The notes under the pieces were generated by a model. It ran no database searches. It was not told the origin of the DNA and worked only from the letters and a program-made list of their open reading frames with translations. A stretch of DNA of 32,595 nt from L227-5C sp038209275 (lineage in GTDB: Bacteria > Chloroflexota > Chloroflexia > Chloroheliales > Chloroheliaceae), in contig JBBQXW010000041.1 in NCBI GenBank assembly GCA_038209275.1, forward strand, positions 1 to 32,595. Direction: 5' to 3'. Made by a program: the position numbers and the translations under genes. This document shows positions 24,151-32,535 of the stretch, piece by piece. The first letter of the stretch is position 1. The number at the start of each line of letters is the position of its first letter.

Positions 24151-27100
24151 TCATTCTATTCCAGCCTCTCGCCGGGCCTTCTGTTTTTCGGCTAACGTGT
24201 AGTGCAAATCATTGAGGCGTTCGCTGCCGTCGGGGTTGGTGCCTCGGTCTTTGTTCCAGTTCAGGGTGAATTTGCTGCGGAGTACGCCCGCCATGATGAA
24301 GGGGCGGATGTTCAGGCGCACGCCGTCGTTCAGGTCGGGTTGCCAGCCGAGCGGTTGGTCGGGCAGCTTTTTCCAGCGCACGTAAATATCGTAGGGCGGT
24401 TCGCCGTCGCGGATGGCTTCCAGCTTCTTTTGCAATTCGAGGGCTGCCGCCAATCGGCCCTCCGCCCCGGCTATGGCGGCATCGCGGTCGGTGCGCTGGC
24501 GATTAATCCAGTCGCCCAGGTAAGTGTAAATCAGTTTGTTCAGGGTGGCGTTATCCAACCTGTGATAATTGACCAGGGCGGCGAAGCCATCCTTGCGCCC
24601 GTCCCAGATATGCCAGATGAACGGGCGGTTCTGGAACAGGCTGCAATGCTGCTCGAAAAAGCCGTCGCGCAGCCAGCCTTCCAGCCCTTTGCCCGGCCCG
24701 CTATAATTCACCCCGGCCAATAATTGCTCCTGCACCTGGGCCGACCACTCCGCCCCGTAAGCCGCCGCCGTCAGCGCCCGCAAGCGTTCCACCGCCGCCG
24801 CTTCGTGGGCCATCGGCGGCAGGCAGACAATCCCGTCCGCATCGGCTAGACCGTCCAGCTTGTCCAGCTTTTGTTGAGGCCAGCGATAGCCCAGCAACCG
24901 GGCCACCGCCACCTGCAAAGGCGCGCTGCTTCCCACCGGGTTGCCCTCGAACAGCCATTGGGTCGGGTCGTTCGAGTACGGCTCCGGCAACGGCCCGGCC
25001 TCTTCCGCCACCTTCTGCCACCGCTCCAGGTCAAACGGTACTTTTACCAGCGTTGCATTAGTTACATTTAACTTTTGGTCAATTCGCCGAACAGCTACAT
25101 TAAATTCAGGTGATTTGCAGAAAGCCCAGATTGCAGGTAGGTGAGTAGGGTCGTTAGGAACAATTATGGCAACATTGGTATCACCCTTTTCGCCTGTATA
25201 CAAGGTACAAGGAAGTTGACGCATTTGTCCAACTGCTACACCCACTTTACCCCATCCTGCCTGACCTCGAATATAGGCAATCCCATCTTCTACAGCCTCT
25301 TTTAAATCCTTATTCCACCAAAGAACTTTTGAGCGTCCACCATAAAGAGTAGTACCGTCTGGGCTACTTTGCCAAAACTCCCATTGTTTACCTGGTGTGA
25401 TTTCCCAAAACATCCGACCATAGTGTGGAAAATCGGCAGGTGAAATACCCTGTAGTGATACTGCATACTTCTCTAAACGGGTTTCAGTTTCTGCCTCATC
25501 CAGTGTTATTACAGCCTGAGAGTTTTTAAGCTGTGCCGCTTGCTTGACTAACTGCAAAGGCGAAATTCGCATCAAGGCGGCTTTTTCTGCTGCTGATTTA
25601 GGAGCCGCCGCGTCAATTCCACTCATTAGCTGGTCAGTGATTGCGTGGCGATTGGTCAGAATAAATAGAGCAGTAAATGCTCCGGCAGCGGCGCTACTTT
25701 CAAAACCATTTTCACCTAACTTAATAACACACTCCCAGCTTTGATTAAGCAGCAATTTTTCCCGCATATCTTTGTAAGAGCCAAGAAAGAGCCAGTTTTG
25801 AGGTGTAACCAGGGCATAAGAGCCACCTGGCGCGGCAAAAGTCCGGCAACGCTCGACAAAAGTGGTGGCAAGGTCAGTTTTAGCGTCGGGATAATGGCCT
25901 TCGCAGTGTTTTTGCAATATTTCGCCTTGCTTACCTCTTGCCAAATAAGGAACGTTAGTTGCTATTAGTGTATATGCTCCAGAAAGTAGGTTGGCGGCGC
26001 GGGCAATACCCTGCACCGCCGTACCAAAGATGGCGGCGGCGGGGTCGGCCTGTTCGGATTCCTGGGCCAACGCCTTTTCGAGCAGCCTTTCTACCTGGCT
26101 ATAGTCGGCGCTAAACATGCGGTCGCGCATCAACACGTCCGCCGGGTTAATCAGGCTACCCAGGTCGGGGGCGTTCTTGAAAAGCTCGTAGAGGCGGAGC
26201 AGGGTCAGTTCCAGCCCGCCATCGCCGCCCGCCAGTTTCTTCCAATCGGCCCACTGGCCCGAAACGGGCAGGCCGGAGCAGGCAATATTGGGCAGAGGCA
26301 AGGGGCGGTAGCCGCCCGCTTTCCAGGCTGCCAGCGCCAGGGCAAAGGCGGCAATCTGGGTGCAGCGCGGGTCGAGTTCCAGCCCGTACAAATTATCGCG
26401 CAACACCGCTTCGGCGGCTTCGGCCTCGCCCAAGCCTTCTTCCTCCATCCGCATCCGCCGCAACATCTCGAAAGCTGCCACCAGAAAATGACCCGACCCG
26501 CAGCAAGGGTCAAGCACGGTAATCTCGGCGGCGTGGGTGGGCCAGCCCTCGAATTTTCCGGCAGCAGGGGAGGGATTGACGATTGACGATTGGGCGGGTT
26601 CGGTTGACTGAGGACTGAGGACTGAGGACTCTGAAGCGGGGTCGCGGAAACGGAGGTAGGTGAAGGATTTGAGGAGGGGACTTTCGGGGTGGCGGGCGGC
26701 CCACCATGCGCCCAGCGAATTTTCGAGCAGGAAGCGCACCATATAATCTTCGGTGAAAAGCTGGGTGACGGGCGAAATACTGGCCCCGCCGATTTTCTTG
26801 CCGCTCTCGTTCACTTCCTTCTTCTTTTTGGTCTGCCAGAACTGGTAGACCCAGCCCAGCGCATCATCGGCGGTAAAAACCACCGGCGGCAGGCTGCCCA
26901 GAATATTTTCGAGCTTGTGGCGACCTTCCGGGGCAAAGCGCACCTGGGCGGCAGGCTCGTCGCGCCGGAAAATACCGGGCAGCATCGCCCCGGCGTAACG
27001 GGCCGCCAGCGTCCAGGCATCCTCGCCCTGCCCTTCCTCGGCGGCAATCTCGCCGCACTCCTCCAGCGTAACCGACATTCCTTCCGGGTGCATCAGCAAC

Positions 27101-27390
27101 CCGTTTTCCGCCAGAAAGCGGGCAAACAACATGCGGTGCCACTGCTGGTAAGCCAGTTCCTCCATCAACAAATCGCGGCCCGCCTCGAAACTGCCGTTGC
27201 CAAGCTGCCGGGCCTTCGCCCTCAAACCGTTGCGTAGCCGTTTCTGCTCGGCAGACATCCCGCCGAACGCCTCGGTGCTGGCAACCGCCAGCGTCCGCAA
27301 AGTAGCGCGGGCGGCATCTTCGGCCTCGTCCCGCGCCTCCACAATCTTCTTCTCCAACAAACCGCGTAACTTGCTATCGAGTGGTGGCAT
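24151..27390 (-). CDS. pglX: BREX-1 adenine-specific DNA methyltransferase PglX
   Basis: A 1079-residue PglX. It methylates an adenine in a short non-palindromic host motif so that BREX spares self DNA. Motif I is DPCCGSGHF (from D294) and motif IV is NVPY (from N479), the N-[x]-P-Y signature of N6-adenine methyltransferases with Val in place of the usual Pro. The N-terminal about 280 residues are helical, and the region after about 500 should carry target recognition. Two oddities: residues about 472-782 are encoded by a block of much lower GC than the rest of the gene, and residues about 254-272 are encoded by heptanucleotide tandem repeats. The start lies 20 bp after the brxC stop; the ribosome-binding site is poor, suggesting coupling. 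Confidence 0.93.
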   Translation of the reverse strand: MPPLDSKLRGLLEKKIVEARDEAEDAARATLRTLAVASTEAFGGMSAEQKRLRNGLRAKARQLGNGSFEAGRDLLMEELAYQQWHRMLFARFLAENGLLMHPEGMSVTLEECGEIAAEEGQGEDAWTLAARYAGAMLPGIFRRDEPAAQVRFAPEGRHKLENILGSLPPVVFTADDALGWVYQFWQTKKKKEVNESGKKIGGASISPVTQLFTEDYMVRFLLENSLGAWWAARHPESPLLKSFTYLRFRDPASESSVLSPQSTEPAQSSIVNPSPAAGKFEGWPTHAAEITVLDPCCGSGHFLVAAFEMLRRMRMEEEGLGEAEAAEAVLRDNLYGLELDPRCTQIAAFALALAAWKAGGYRPLPLPNIACSGLPVSGQWADWKKLAGGDGGLELTLLRLYELFKNAPDLGSLINPADVLMRDRMFSADYSQVERLLEKALAQESEQADPAAAIFGTAVQGIARAANLLSGAYTLIATNVPYLARGKQGEILQKHCEGHYPDAKTDLATTFVERCRTFAAPGGSYALVTPQNWLFLGSYKDMREKLLLNQSWECVIKLGENGFESSAAAGAFTALFILTNRHAITDQLMSGIDAAAPKSAAEKAALMRISPLQLVKQAAQLKNSQAVITLDEAETETRLEKYAVSLQGISPADFPHYGRMFWEITPGKQWEFWQSSPDGTTLYGGRSKVLWWNKDLKEAVEDGIAYIRGQAGWGKVGVAVGQMRQLPCTLYTGEKGDTNVAIIVPNDPTHLPAIWAFCKSPEFNVAVRRIDQKLNVTNATLVKVPFDLERWQKVAEEAGPLPEPYSNDPTQWLFEGNPVGSSAPLQVAVARLLGYRWPQQKLDKLDGLADADGIVCLPPMAHEAAAVERLRALTAAAYGAEWSAQVQEQLLAGVNYSGPGKGLEGWLRDGFFEQHCSLFQNRPFIWHIWDGRKDGFAALVNYHRLDNATLNKLIYTYLGDWINRQRTDRDAAIAGAEGRLAAALELQKKLEAIRDGEPPYDIYVRWKKLPDQPLGWQPDLNDGVRLNIRPFIMAGVLRSKFTLNWNKDRGTNPDGSERLNDLHYTLAEKQKARREAGIE
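25045..25975 (-). other. Low-GC block inside pglX over motif IV and the presumed target-recognition region
   Basis: Sixty-base lines counted by hand give 63-70% GC just outside (lines at 24961, 25981, 26041) and 38-47% inside (25081, 25141, 25321, 25441, 25741, 25921), with edges that look sharp within tens of bases. The reading frame passes through without a break. It encodes residues about 472-782 of PglX, from just before NVPY. A recombinational swap of the specificity-bearing segment is the simplest explanation. Confidence 0.7.
26574..26630 (-). repeat. Two heptanucleotide tandem repeat tracts inside pglX
   Basis: On the plus strand GATTGAC is repeated 2.7 times (26574-26592) and GACTGAG 3.6 times (26606-26630), separated by 13 bp. 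They encode a Ser/Pro-rich linker (SVLSPQSTEPAQSSIVNP) between the N-terminal region and motif I, likely absent from most PglX proteins. As seven is not a multiple of three, gain or loss of one unit breaks the frame. Confidence 0.8.
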
Positions 27391-27410
27391 GATGATAATC
27401 GCTTTCTAGC

Positions 27411-30400
27411 CTAAATAATGACCGGGTTTCCGGCTTTAACGTGGTTCATGATGTCTTCACGAAGCTTTTTCAGGTAAAGGTCAACCTCAAACTCGGTTTT
27501 CAGGGTCGCTCTATGCGGCCTGACCGTTACCGATTTGGGCATCAGGTAGCGGGCCGCTTCATCCCGCACCTTGTTCACCCGGCCCGGCAAAGCATCGTAG
27601 CGTGTCCCCCATTCGCTGATTGGGCTGGCATCCAGGGTCGTAAGTAGTGCTTCGGTAGTGCCAACGTTCAACTCGGCTACATTTTCCAGCCCGTTGCTTG
27701 CCAGAAATTGCTGGCGCTGGGTCTCGTCAATTTGCCCCCATTCCTCCGAACTTTGCAGTCCCGTCATTTCCTGTTCGCGCAGGGCGTTCAAGCGCTGGCG
27801 GGCCTCCTGAAGATAAAGCCGCAGCGCATCGCAAAGTTTGGCAATCAGGGGCGCTACCGGGTTGGGGTCACTCAACAAACTGCGGTCAATCTGGATAGCA
27901 TTCAATTGCGGCCCAACCTGCGTCGCCACCACCAGACCTCCGGCGTGTTTTAACAGGCGTTGCAGCACCAGCCATTGCGTCCGGCGCTGCTCAACCAGCT
28001 TCGTCGCTTGCGTCCAGGCTTTGAAATTATTGCTCAATTCCTCACGCTGATTATAAACCGCCACAAACTGCTCATTCCCGCTCATAGCGCGCAGTTGCTC
28101 GATGGCCGCGATAGAGGCGGCAGGGCGGGCCGGAAGCGGCGGGTCTCCCCCGGCCTGTCCTGCCAGGTCAATCAACCTTTGCAAAATTAGCGGAATAGCC
28201 TGGGCTTCCTCTCCGTTCTTAAGTGGCAGGCCAAAATCTTGAATCAACTTTTTTATGCCAAGACGTTGATTGATGTTGACCGTCACCCCTTCATTGATAA
28301 AATCAATCACCCCGATTTGGGCTTGGTTAATCTGCTTCACGCTCACGGCCTGCCCGTTGCTGGTGGCCCGCACAAATCCGCCCGCCACCAGCGCCAGAAG
28401 CGCTCCGTCTATTGCATCTTGAGGCCAGCCATAGCCCGCCCCGCCGAATTTCTTACGAATATCACTGCCGCGCTTGCCCGCACTACCGAGGAAAGTTCGC
28501 ACTTCCTGACAAACCGGGTTTTTATCCACGTCGCCGGTATAATTGACCGCCGTAAGCGCATCCGCCGCGCCCTCTCCGGCTCGCTTGACTACACTATTCC
28601 ATTTTGGGTCGTCCGCCAGCTTGAATTTGGGGAACAACCGCACCAGCGCATCCTCGAAAGCTTGCCTGACCGAAGCCTGAAAACTACCTTCCGTCACCTG
28701 GTTGCCCCCGCCCTGGTAAACCCTCGAATTTTCGACTATCCGGCTCACCAGCGCGTGCAGTTCCATCTCCTCGGCTTTGCGCCGCGTTTCCATCGCATTG
28801 CGGGCTTCCAATCCTTCCGGCGTGGCGGGAACTACCCGCGAAGACATTACCCCATCGGCGGCGGCAAAGCTGGCAATTTTGCGCCTTAGAGTATCGGCTT
28901 CCTGCCGGGGCAAAAAGACGAAAATCACCGGGCTATCCGTTCCGGCGGCCTGAGCTTCCTCCCGCACCATCTTCTCAGAAACGGTAGACCATTCATCGCG
29001 TACCCATAGCGGCACAAGTTCGCTACTCAGCGTGGGTGCTTCTGTCCCAAAGTGCAAACCAATCTTGCGCGGTGTCTTGCTCTGGCCCTGTGGCAAACTC
29101 ATTACCGTTTTCAGGGCGGCAGTGACGGCGTTCTGAAAAGCGCTGGCCCGGTCGCTGGCAATCCTGGCATCATCATTTGAAATGCTGGCAAATCGTTTGC
29201 GATAATCGGATTCCCATTCGCCGCTTTCCAGCGTCTGTAGCCGGTATTCATCGTTCACCAGCATAAGTGTCCCATCATCTACCAGCTTTTGCAATAGTTC
29301 GGGAATTCGCTGGCGCAAGCTGGTGCTGCCCTGGTTCAAATCCGTCACCAGCAAATCAGCCAGATTATTGGCGGTAGCGCGTAATCCCGTGACCAGTGGC
29401 CCTTCGGCGGGCAGCTTGTTAATCAAGAAAATAGTGGCACACAGGCGCGAACGCAATTTGCCGTCCTCGGTATTACCCATAGCCTGCTGGTCAATCCGCG
29501 TCGCTACATCGCGGAGCAGCATACTACTTTGCAACATATCGGGCTTTAGCTGGTTGTAAATCACATCCCCGGCTACCACCGTACCGAGCGGCTTATCAGC
29601 GATTTCTCGCACCGCTTCGTGTACAATCCGAAGCTGGGTGCGAAGTTGTCCGGCACTGCCCGCGCTATCCACCGCCCGTAGCACCCGCTCCCAGAACCGT
29701 CTCCGGGCCGGAAGCAACGGATAATCCGCCAGTAGAGCCGAGGCATCTGCCGCCGTCGGGCTGATTTTCGTACCCTGCAAATGTCGGTCAATCTCGCCGC
29801 TTGCCCCTTCCAGCACCGTCTTCAAAAGCGGCACTTTATCGGGCGCTTTACGCAAAACCACTTCGCGCACCACTCGCTCCACATCGGTATCGGACAGCGT
29901 AACATTGACCGTAAAGCGCCCTCTGAGCTTGGAAAGCTGCGTAGTAGCTTGGAGCGAAGCCTGTCCCGTTGCCACAAACAAAAGGCGACTGCCGAACCGG
30001 GAACAGCAGGCTTCCACTACGTTCTGCACCAGCAAAGTACGAGTCGGGTCTTCCCCGATAAACTGCTGCAACTCATCGAATACCAGAAGGGTAAGGGGCA
30101 GTTTGCCCGGTGTAGTGGATTGCAAAGCCATTACGCTTTCCATCGTCTGCACCATCTCATCGTCGGAAATATCCGCCTGGTTGGGTGGGTACTGCGCTCT
30201 GAGAACGTTACGCCCCTCGGCATTGCTATCCGCAAATTCAGGGTAAACTTTGCGTAAAGCTTGCACCACGTAAGGTGAGGCATACATATTAAGCAACTCG
30301 CTATTCAGTTTCTTGCCCGCCGCTTCTACCCCGGCCTTGACTGCTTCGTAGTACTCGTTTTGCCTGAGCCAGATTACAAACCGGGCGGCAGGGTACTGGT

Positions 30401-30890
30401 CGGGTAAGTCTGCGCTCCGAAACAGGATACTTAGCATGGTAAGCCGCACGCTGTTTTCGCGTCCGCTCCCCAGTTTCCCGGCGGCAGACCATAAGCCACC
30501 TTCGCGCTTGCCTTTGGTAGAAAGTTCGGCCAGCAAATCCCTGATGTCATCCGGCAACTGGGCCAATCCCCTGGAGCGCACGCCATCGTCAAAAGTCACA
30601 TCTCGCCATAAATATTCAAGCACCCGCACAAAATGAGATTTGCCACTGCCATAGAAACCGCTAATCCAGGCGGCGGGTTGGCTCTGCTTATCCAGGTTTT
30701 CCAGATAAGTAGAAAGAATCCGCTCCAAACCTAGCCGATACTCTCCTTCACACACGAACGAGGCTAATTCGTAGCGCAGCACCTTCCATTCCTCGGCGGT
30801 GCTGGGGTCAAGCACTTTGGCTACCCCATCGTTAGGAATGGTAGTTTTGGTAGGGTCGTGGTGGAAAACTTCGCGGTTCGTAGTGGTCAT
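27411..30890 (-). CDS. brxC: BREX ATPase BrxC
   Basis: A 1159-residue BrxC, the large P-loop ATPase common to BREX systems. The start at 30890 (MTTTNREVFHHDPTKTTIP) is chosen because GGAGG lies 12 nt upstream within the last codons of brxB and the ATG is 4 bp after the brxB stop; the open frame runs to 30953 but the extra 21 residues would overlap brxB. The P-loop is GFYGSGKS (78-85), Walker B is LLVFDELQQF (D272-E273). The C-terminal half is long, helical and typical of BrxC, with IDFINEGVTVN and a last segment rich in charged helices. Its exact biochemical role in BREX is not settled; it is required for defence in studied systems. Frame intact. Confidence 0.93.
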   Translation of the reverse strand: MTTTNREVFHHDPTKTTIPNDGVAKVLDPSTAEEWKVLRYELASFVCEGEYRLGLERILSTYLENLDKQSQPAAWISGFYGSGKSHFVRVLEYLWRDVTFDDGVRSRGLAQLPDDIRDLLAELSTKGKREGGLWSAAGKLGSGRENSVRLTMLSILFRSADLPDQYPAARFVIWLRQNEYYEAVKAGVEAAGKKLNSELLNMYASPYVVQALRKVYPEFADSNAEGRNVLRAQYPPNQADISDDEMVQTMESVMALQSTTPGKLPLTLLVFDELQQFIGEDPTRTLLVQNVVEACCSRFGSRLLFVATGQASLQATTQLSKLRGRFTVNVTLSDTDVERVVREVVLRKAPDKVPLLKTVLEGASGEIDRHLQGTKISPTAADASALLADYPLLPARRRFWERVLRAVDSAGSAGQLRTQLRIVHEAVREIADKPLGTVVAGDVIYNQLKPDMLQSSMLLRDVATRIDQQAMGNTEDGKLRSRLCATIFLINKLPAEGPLVTGLRATANNLADLLVTDLNQGSTSLRQRIPELLQKLVDDGTLMLVNDEYRLQTLESGEWESDYRKRFASISNDDARIASDRASAFQNAVTAALKTVMSLPQGQSKTPRKIGLHFGTEAPTLSSELVPLWVRDEWSTVSEKMVREEAQAAGTDSPVIFVFLPRQEADTLRRKIASFAAADGVMSSRVVPATPEGLEARNAMETRRKAEEMELHALVSRIVENSRVYQGGGNQVTEGSFQASVRQAFEDALVRLFPKFKLADDPKWNSVVKRAGEGAADALTAVNYTGDVDKNPVCQEVRTFLGSAGKRGSDIRKKFGGAGYGWPQDAIDGALLALVAGGFVRATSNGQAVSVKQINQAQIGVIDFINEGVTVNINQRLGIKKLIQDFGLPLKNGEEAQAIPLILQRLIDLAGQAGGDPPLPARPAASIAAIEQLRAMSGNEQFVAVYNQREELSNNFKAWTQATKLVEQRRTQWLVLQRLLKHAGGLVVATQVGPQLNAIQIDRSLLSDPNPVAPLIAKLCDALRLYLQEARQRLNALREQEMTGLQSSEEWGQIDETQRQQFLASNGLENVAELNVGTTEALLTTLDASPISEWGTRYDALPGRVNKVRDEAARYLMPKSVTVRPHRATLKTEFEVDLYLKKLREDIMNHVKAGNPVII

Positions 30891-30894
30891 TGCT

Positions 30895-31446
30895 TTATTT
30901 ATCCTCCGTCGCGGTGATAGGTACAGCGAGATAATTCCAGCCATCTCTGGCATCTAAAAGGCGGTAGTTAGCGCCGTCGTGCTGGCCTGGAAAAAAGACC
31001 AGCAAACGTCCCCGAATATGCGGGGTTACAATTTCAAAAATAGCCGAAGCCCGCGCCAGCCCAAAAAGGGAAGCCAATCCAACAATAGCTACTACCGTTT
31101 TATCAGTAACATCAGGCGCGGTAAGCCAGGCCGTAATCTCTTCGGCAAGCGTAGTAAAGTAATCTTGCAGAGCCAGTTCCATATCTTCGGGCTGTTCAAA
31201 ATAGGCTTCGCGGTACTCATGTGCAGCCATCCAGCGGGCAAAGCTGTCTGTTAAATCATGAAGAACCCAGGAATAGCCTGCCGCTTTAGTCTTGATTTCA
31301 AATTCGCGCAGCCGTAGTCGCAAGCGCCGTTCCTGGACAGGCTCATAAATAGCAAACCAGACCTTTTGTGGCCCGGCCAACGTTTTGTCCCAGGGCAAGC
31401 GTACAAAACGGTCGTAAGCTCGAATTAAACCCTCGATTTCGCCCAT
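30895..31446 (-). CDS. brxB: BREX protein BrxB (DUF1788)
   Basis: A 183-residue soluble protein of the DUF1788/BrxB family. Recognised by length, position between brxA and brxC, and signature stretches: W-D-K-T-L-AGPQKVWFAIY near the start, GYSWVLHDLTDSFA (about 57-70), VVAIVGLASLFGLARAS (about 117-133) and the end HIRGRLLVFFPGQHDGANYRLLDARDGWNYLA, listed here in split form. Its molecular activity is unknown; it is a core type 1 BREX component. It starts 56 bp after brxA and its end carries the ribosome-binding site of brxC, so the two are translationally linked. GC content is lower than in brxC and pglX. Confidence 0.9.
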   Translation of the reverse strand: MGEIEGLIRAYDRFVRLPWDKTLAGPQKVWFAIYEPVQERRLRLRLREFEIKTKAAGYSWVLHDLTDSFARWMAAHEYREAYFEQPEDMELALQDYFTTLAEEITAWLTAPDVTDKTVVAIVGLASLFGLARASAIFEIVTPHIRGRLLVFFPGQHDGANYRLLDARDGWNYLAVPITATEDK

Positions 31447-31502
31447 AGCCTCTGCTCTTCCTATAAATCGCTAATACTATAACTAAGGCCAAATACTGCT
31501 GG

Positions 31503-32264
31503 CTAATCACGTAGCAAGTAACGGAAACTAATATCAGTGATATTTCCGGTACGGCGATATTCAAGCCAGCCTCTTTGTGAAGCGACTTGCGCTTGCTCGT
31601 GCAGCACATTTTTTGGTGCATCCAAAAGGCGGCTCCAGAAAGTATCAAAGAGATTTTCGCCTCGCACCTCACACAGGTAGCCCAACAAAAGGGCGTATGT
31701 AGTGGCGGCTGGGTAAGTTTCAGCCTTGCGGCGCTCTTTTTTAACCTTACCAACTAAATGTCCGGCCTGTTGCCAGGAAGAGGCGCTATTCTGCCCTACA
31801 TGCCGCAGCGATTGAGGGTTTAGCCGACCTGGAAAGCTCTCGTTCACTTTTGCTGCCAGCATTTCAGGTGTAACTGATGCACCAGGCCGAGTATTCAGAA
31901 TTACTTCCCCGGTCTCCCTCAAAAGTGGGTCTCTGGCTACGGCACAAAGCAAGGCTAATAATTTTTGACTGGCTATATCACTATCCCATAAATCGCGCAA
32001 AGCCCGAAAAAGCCGAATATTTTTATCGAGGGCGTACATCTCTCGCAACCTGCGAAAAGATTCCTGTCTGGTAGATATAGTTCTTTTTAGTAGTACATTT
32101 TCCACCGCCACTGCCTGCCGATAATCTTCCAGCGTAGCAGAAATTGGTAATGCTGCCAATAGCAGTCGAAGTTCAGCCAACATAAGAGTGCGACTGCCGT
32201 GTGATCCCATACCACTTTGAACGAAGCCAGCTACAAATGTGGTTGTTGGAATAACTAAAGTCAC
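31503..32264 (-). CDS. brxA: BREX protein BrxA (DUF1819)
   Basis: A 253-residue BrxA-family protein, the first gene of the operon. It starts with GTG at 32264, with AAAGGA about 6 nt upstream. The helical N-terminal region (SRTLMLAELRLLLAALP, ENVLLKRTISTRQESFRRLREMYAL split by eye) and the middle W-D-S-D-IASQKLLALLCAVARD match the DUF1819 pattern. The C-terminal part ends GWLEYRRTGNITDISFRYLL. Characterised BrxA proteins are small DNA-binding helical proteins; a regulatory or assembly role in BREX is likely, and in this operon it lies directly behind the predicted promoter. No sign of truncation. Confidence 0.9.
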   Translation of the reverse strand: MTLVIPTTTFVAGFVQSGMGSHGSRTLMLAELRLLLAALPISATLEDYRQAVAVENVLLKRTISTRQESFRRLREMYALDKNIRLFRALRDLWDSDIASQKLLALLCAVARDPLLRETGEVILNTRPGASVTPEMLAAKVNESFPGRLNPQSLRHVGQNSASSWQQAGHLVGKVKKERRKAETYPAATTYALLLGYLCEVRGENLFDTFWSRLLDAPKNVLHEQAQVASQRGWLEYRRTGNITDISFRYLLRD

Positions 32265-32435
32265 TTGTTGTCCTTTATTCTTGGAATCTTACAGCCTATT
32301 CTGGAATTCTTTTCGTATTTGCCGGGGTGCTACTCGCGAACTGCATGGATTCAGCCATAATAAAAAGCTCCATCGCTCAATTAGTGTTACTAAAATATTA
32401 TTACCGATAATATGAGTGCTTGAGATGCAGTAGAA

Positions 32436-32488
32436 ATTATAGCACAGGATGTAAAGGTTTTTATAATCTTAATACTAACGCAACACAA
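32436..32488 (-). promoter_or_regulatory. Predicted BREX operon promoter region
   Basis: Two overlapping minus-strand candidates lie before brxA. One is an extended -10 TGCTATAAT (32444-32436), the same string as before the secretion operon. The other is TTGTGT (32488-32483), 17 nt, TATAAA (32465-32460). The leader to the GTG start would be about 170-190 nt. No operator was identified. Confidence 0.5.
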
Positions 32489-32518
32489 AAAAGGTAACCT
32501 CTCTAACTCACCTTTTGT
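32485..32518 (-). terminator. Intrinsic terminator-like hairpin upstream of the BREX operon
   Basis: On the minus strand ACAAAAGGT (32518-32510) pairs with ACC followed by six T residues (32495-32487), loop 14 nt. The A-rich stem and T-run fit an intrinsic terminator for the gene ending at 32536, and isolate the BREX promoter from it. The GC part of the stem is short. Confidence 0.45.
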
Positions 32519-32535
32519 AGACAACTATATTCTTG

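Noticed and set aside
30891..30953. Upstream start for brxC overlapping brxB
   Set aside because: The ATG at 30890 has GGAGG upstream and begins with the family-like TTTNREVFHHDP; the longer form adds 21 basic residues read from the brxB end.
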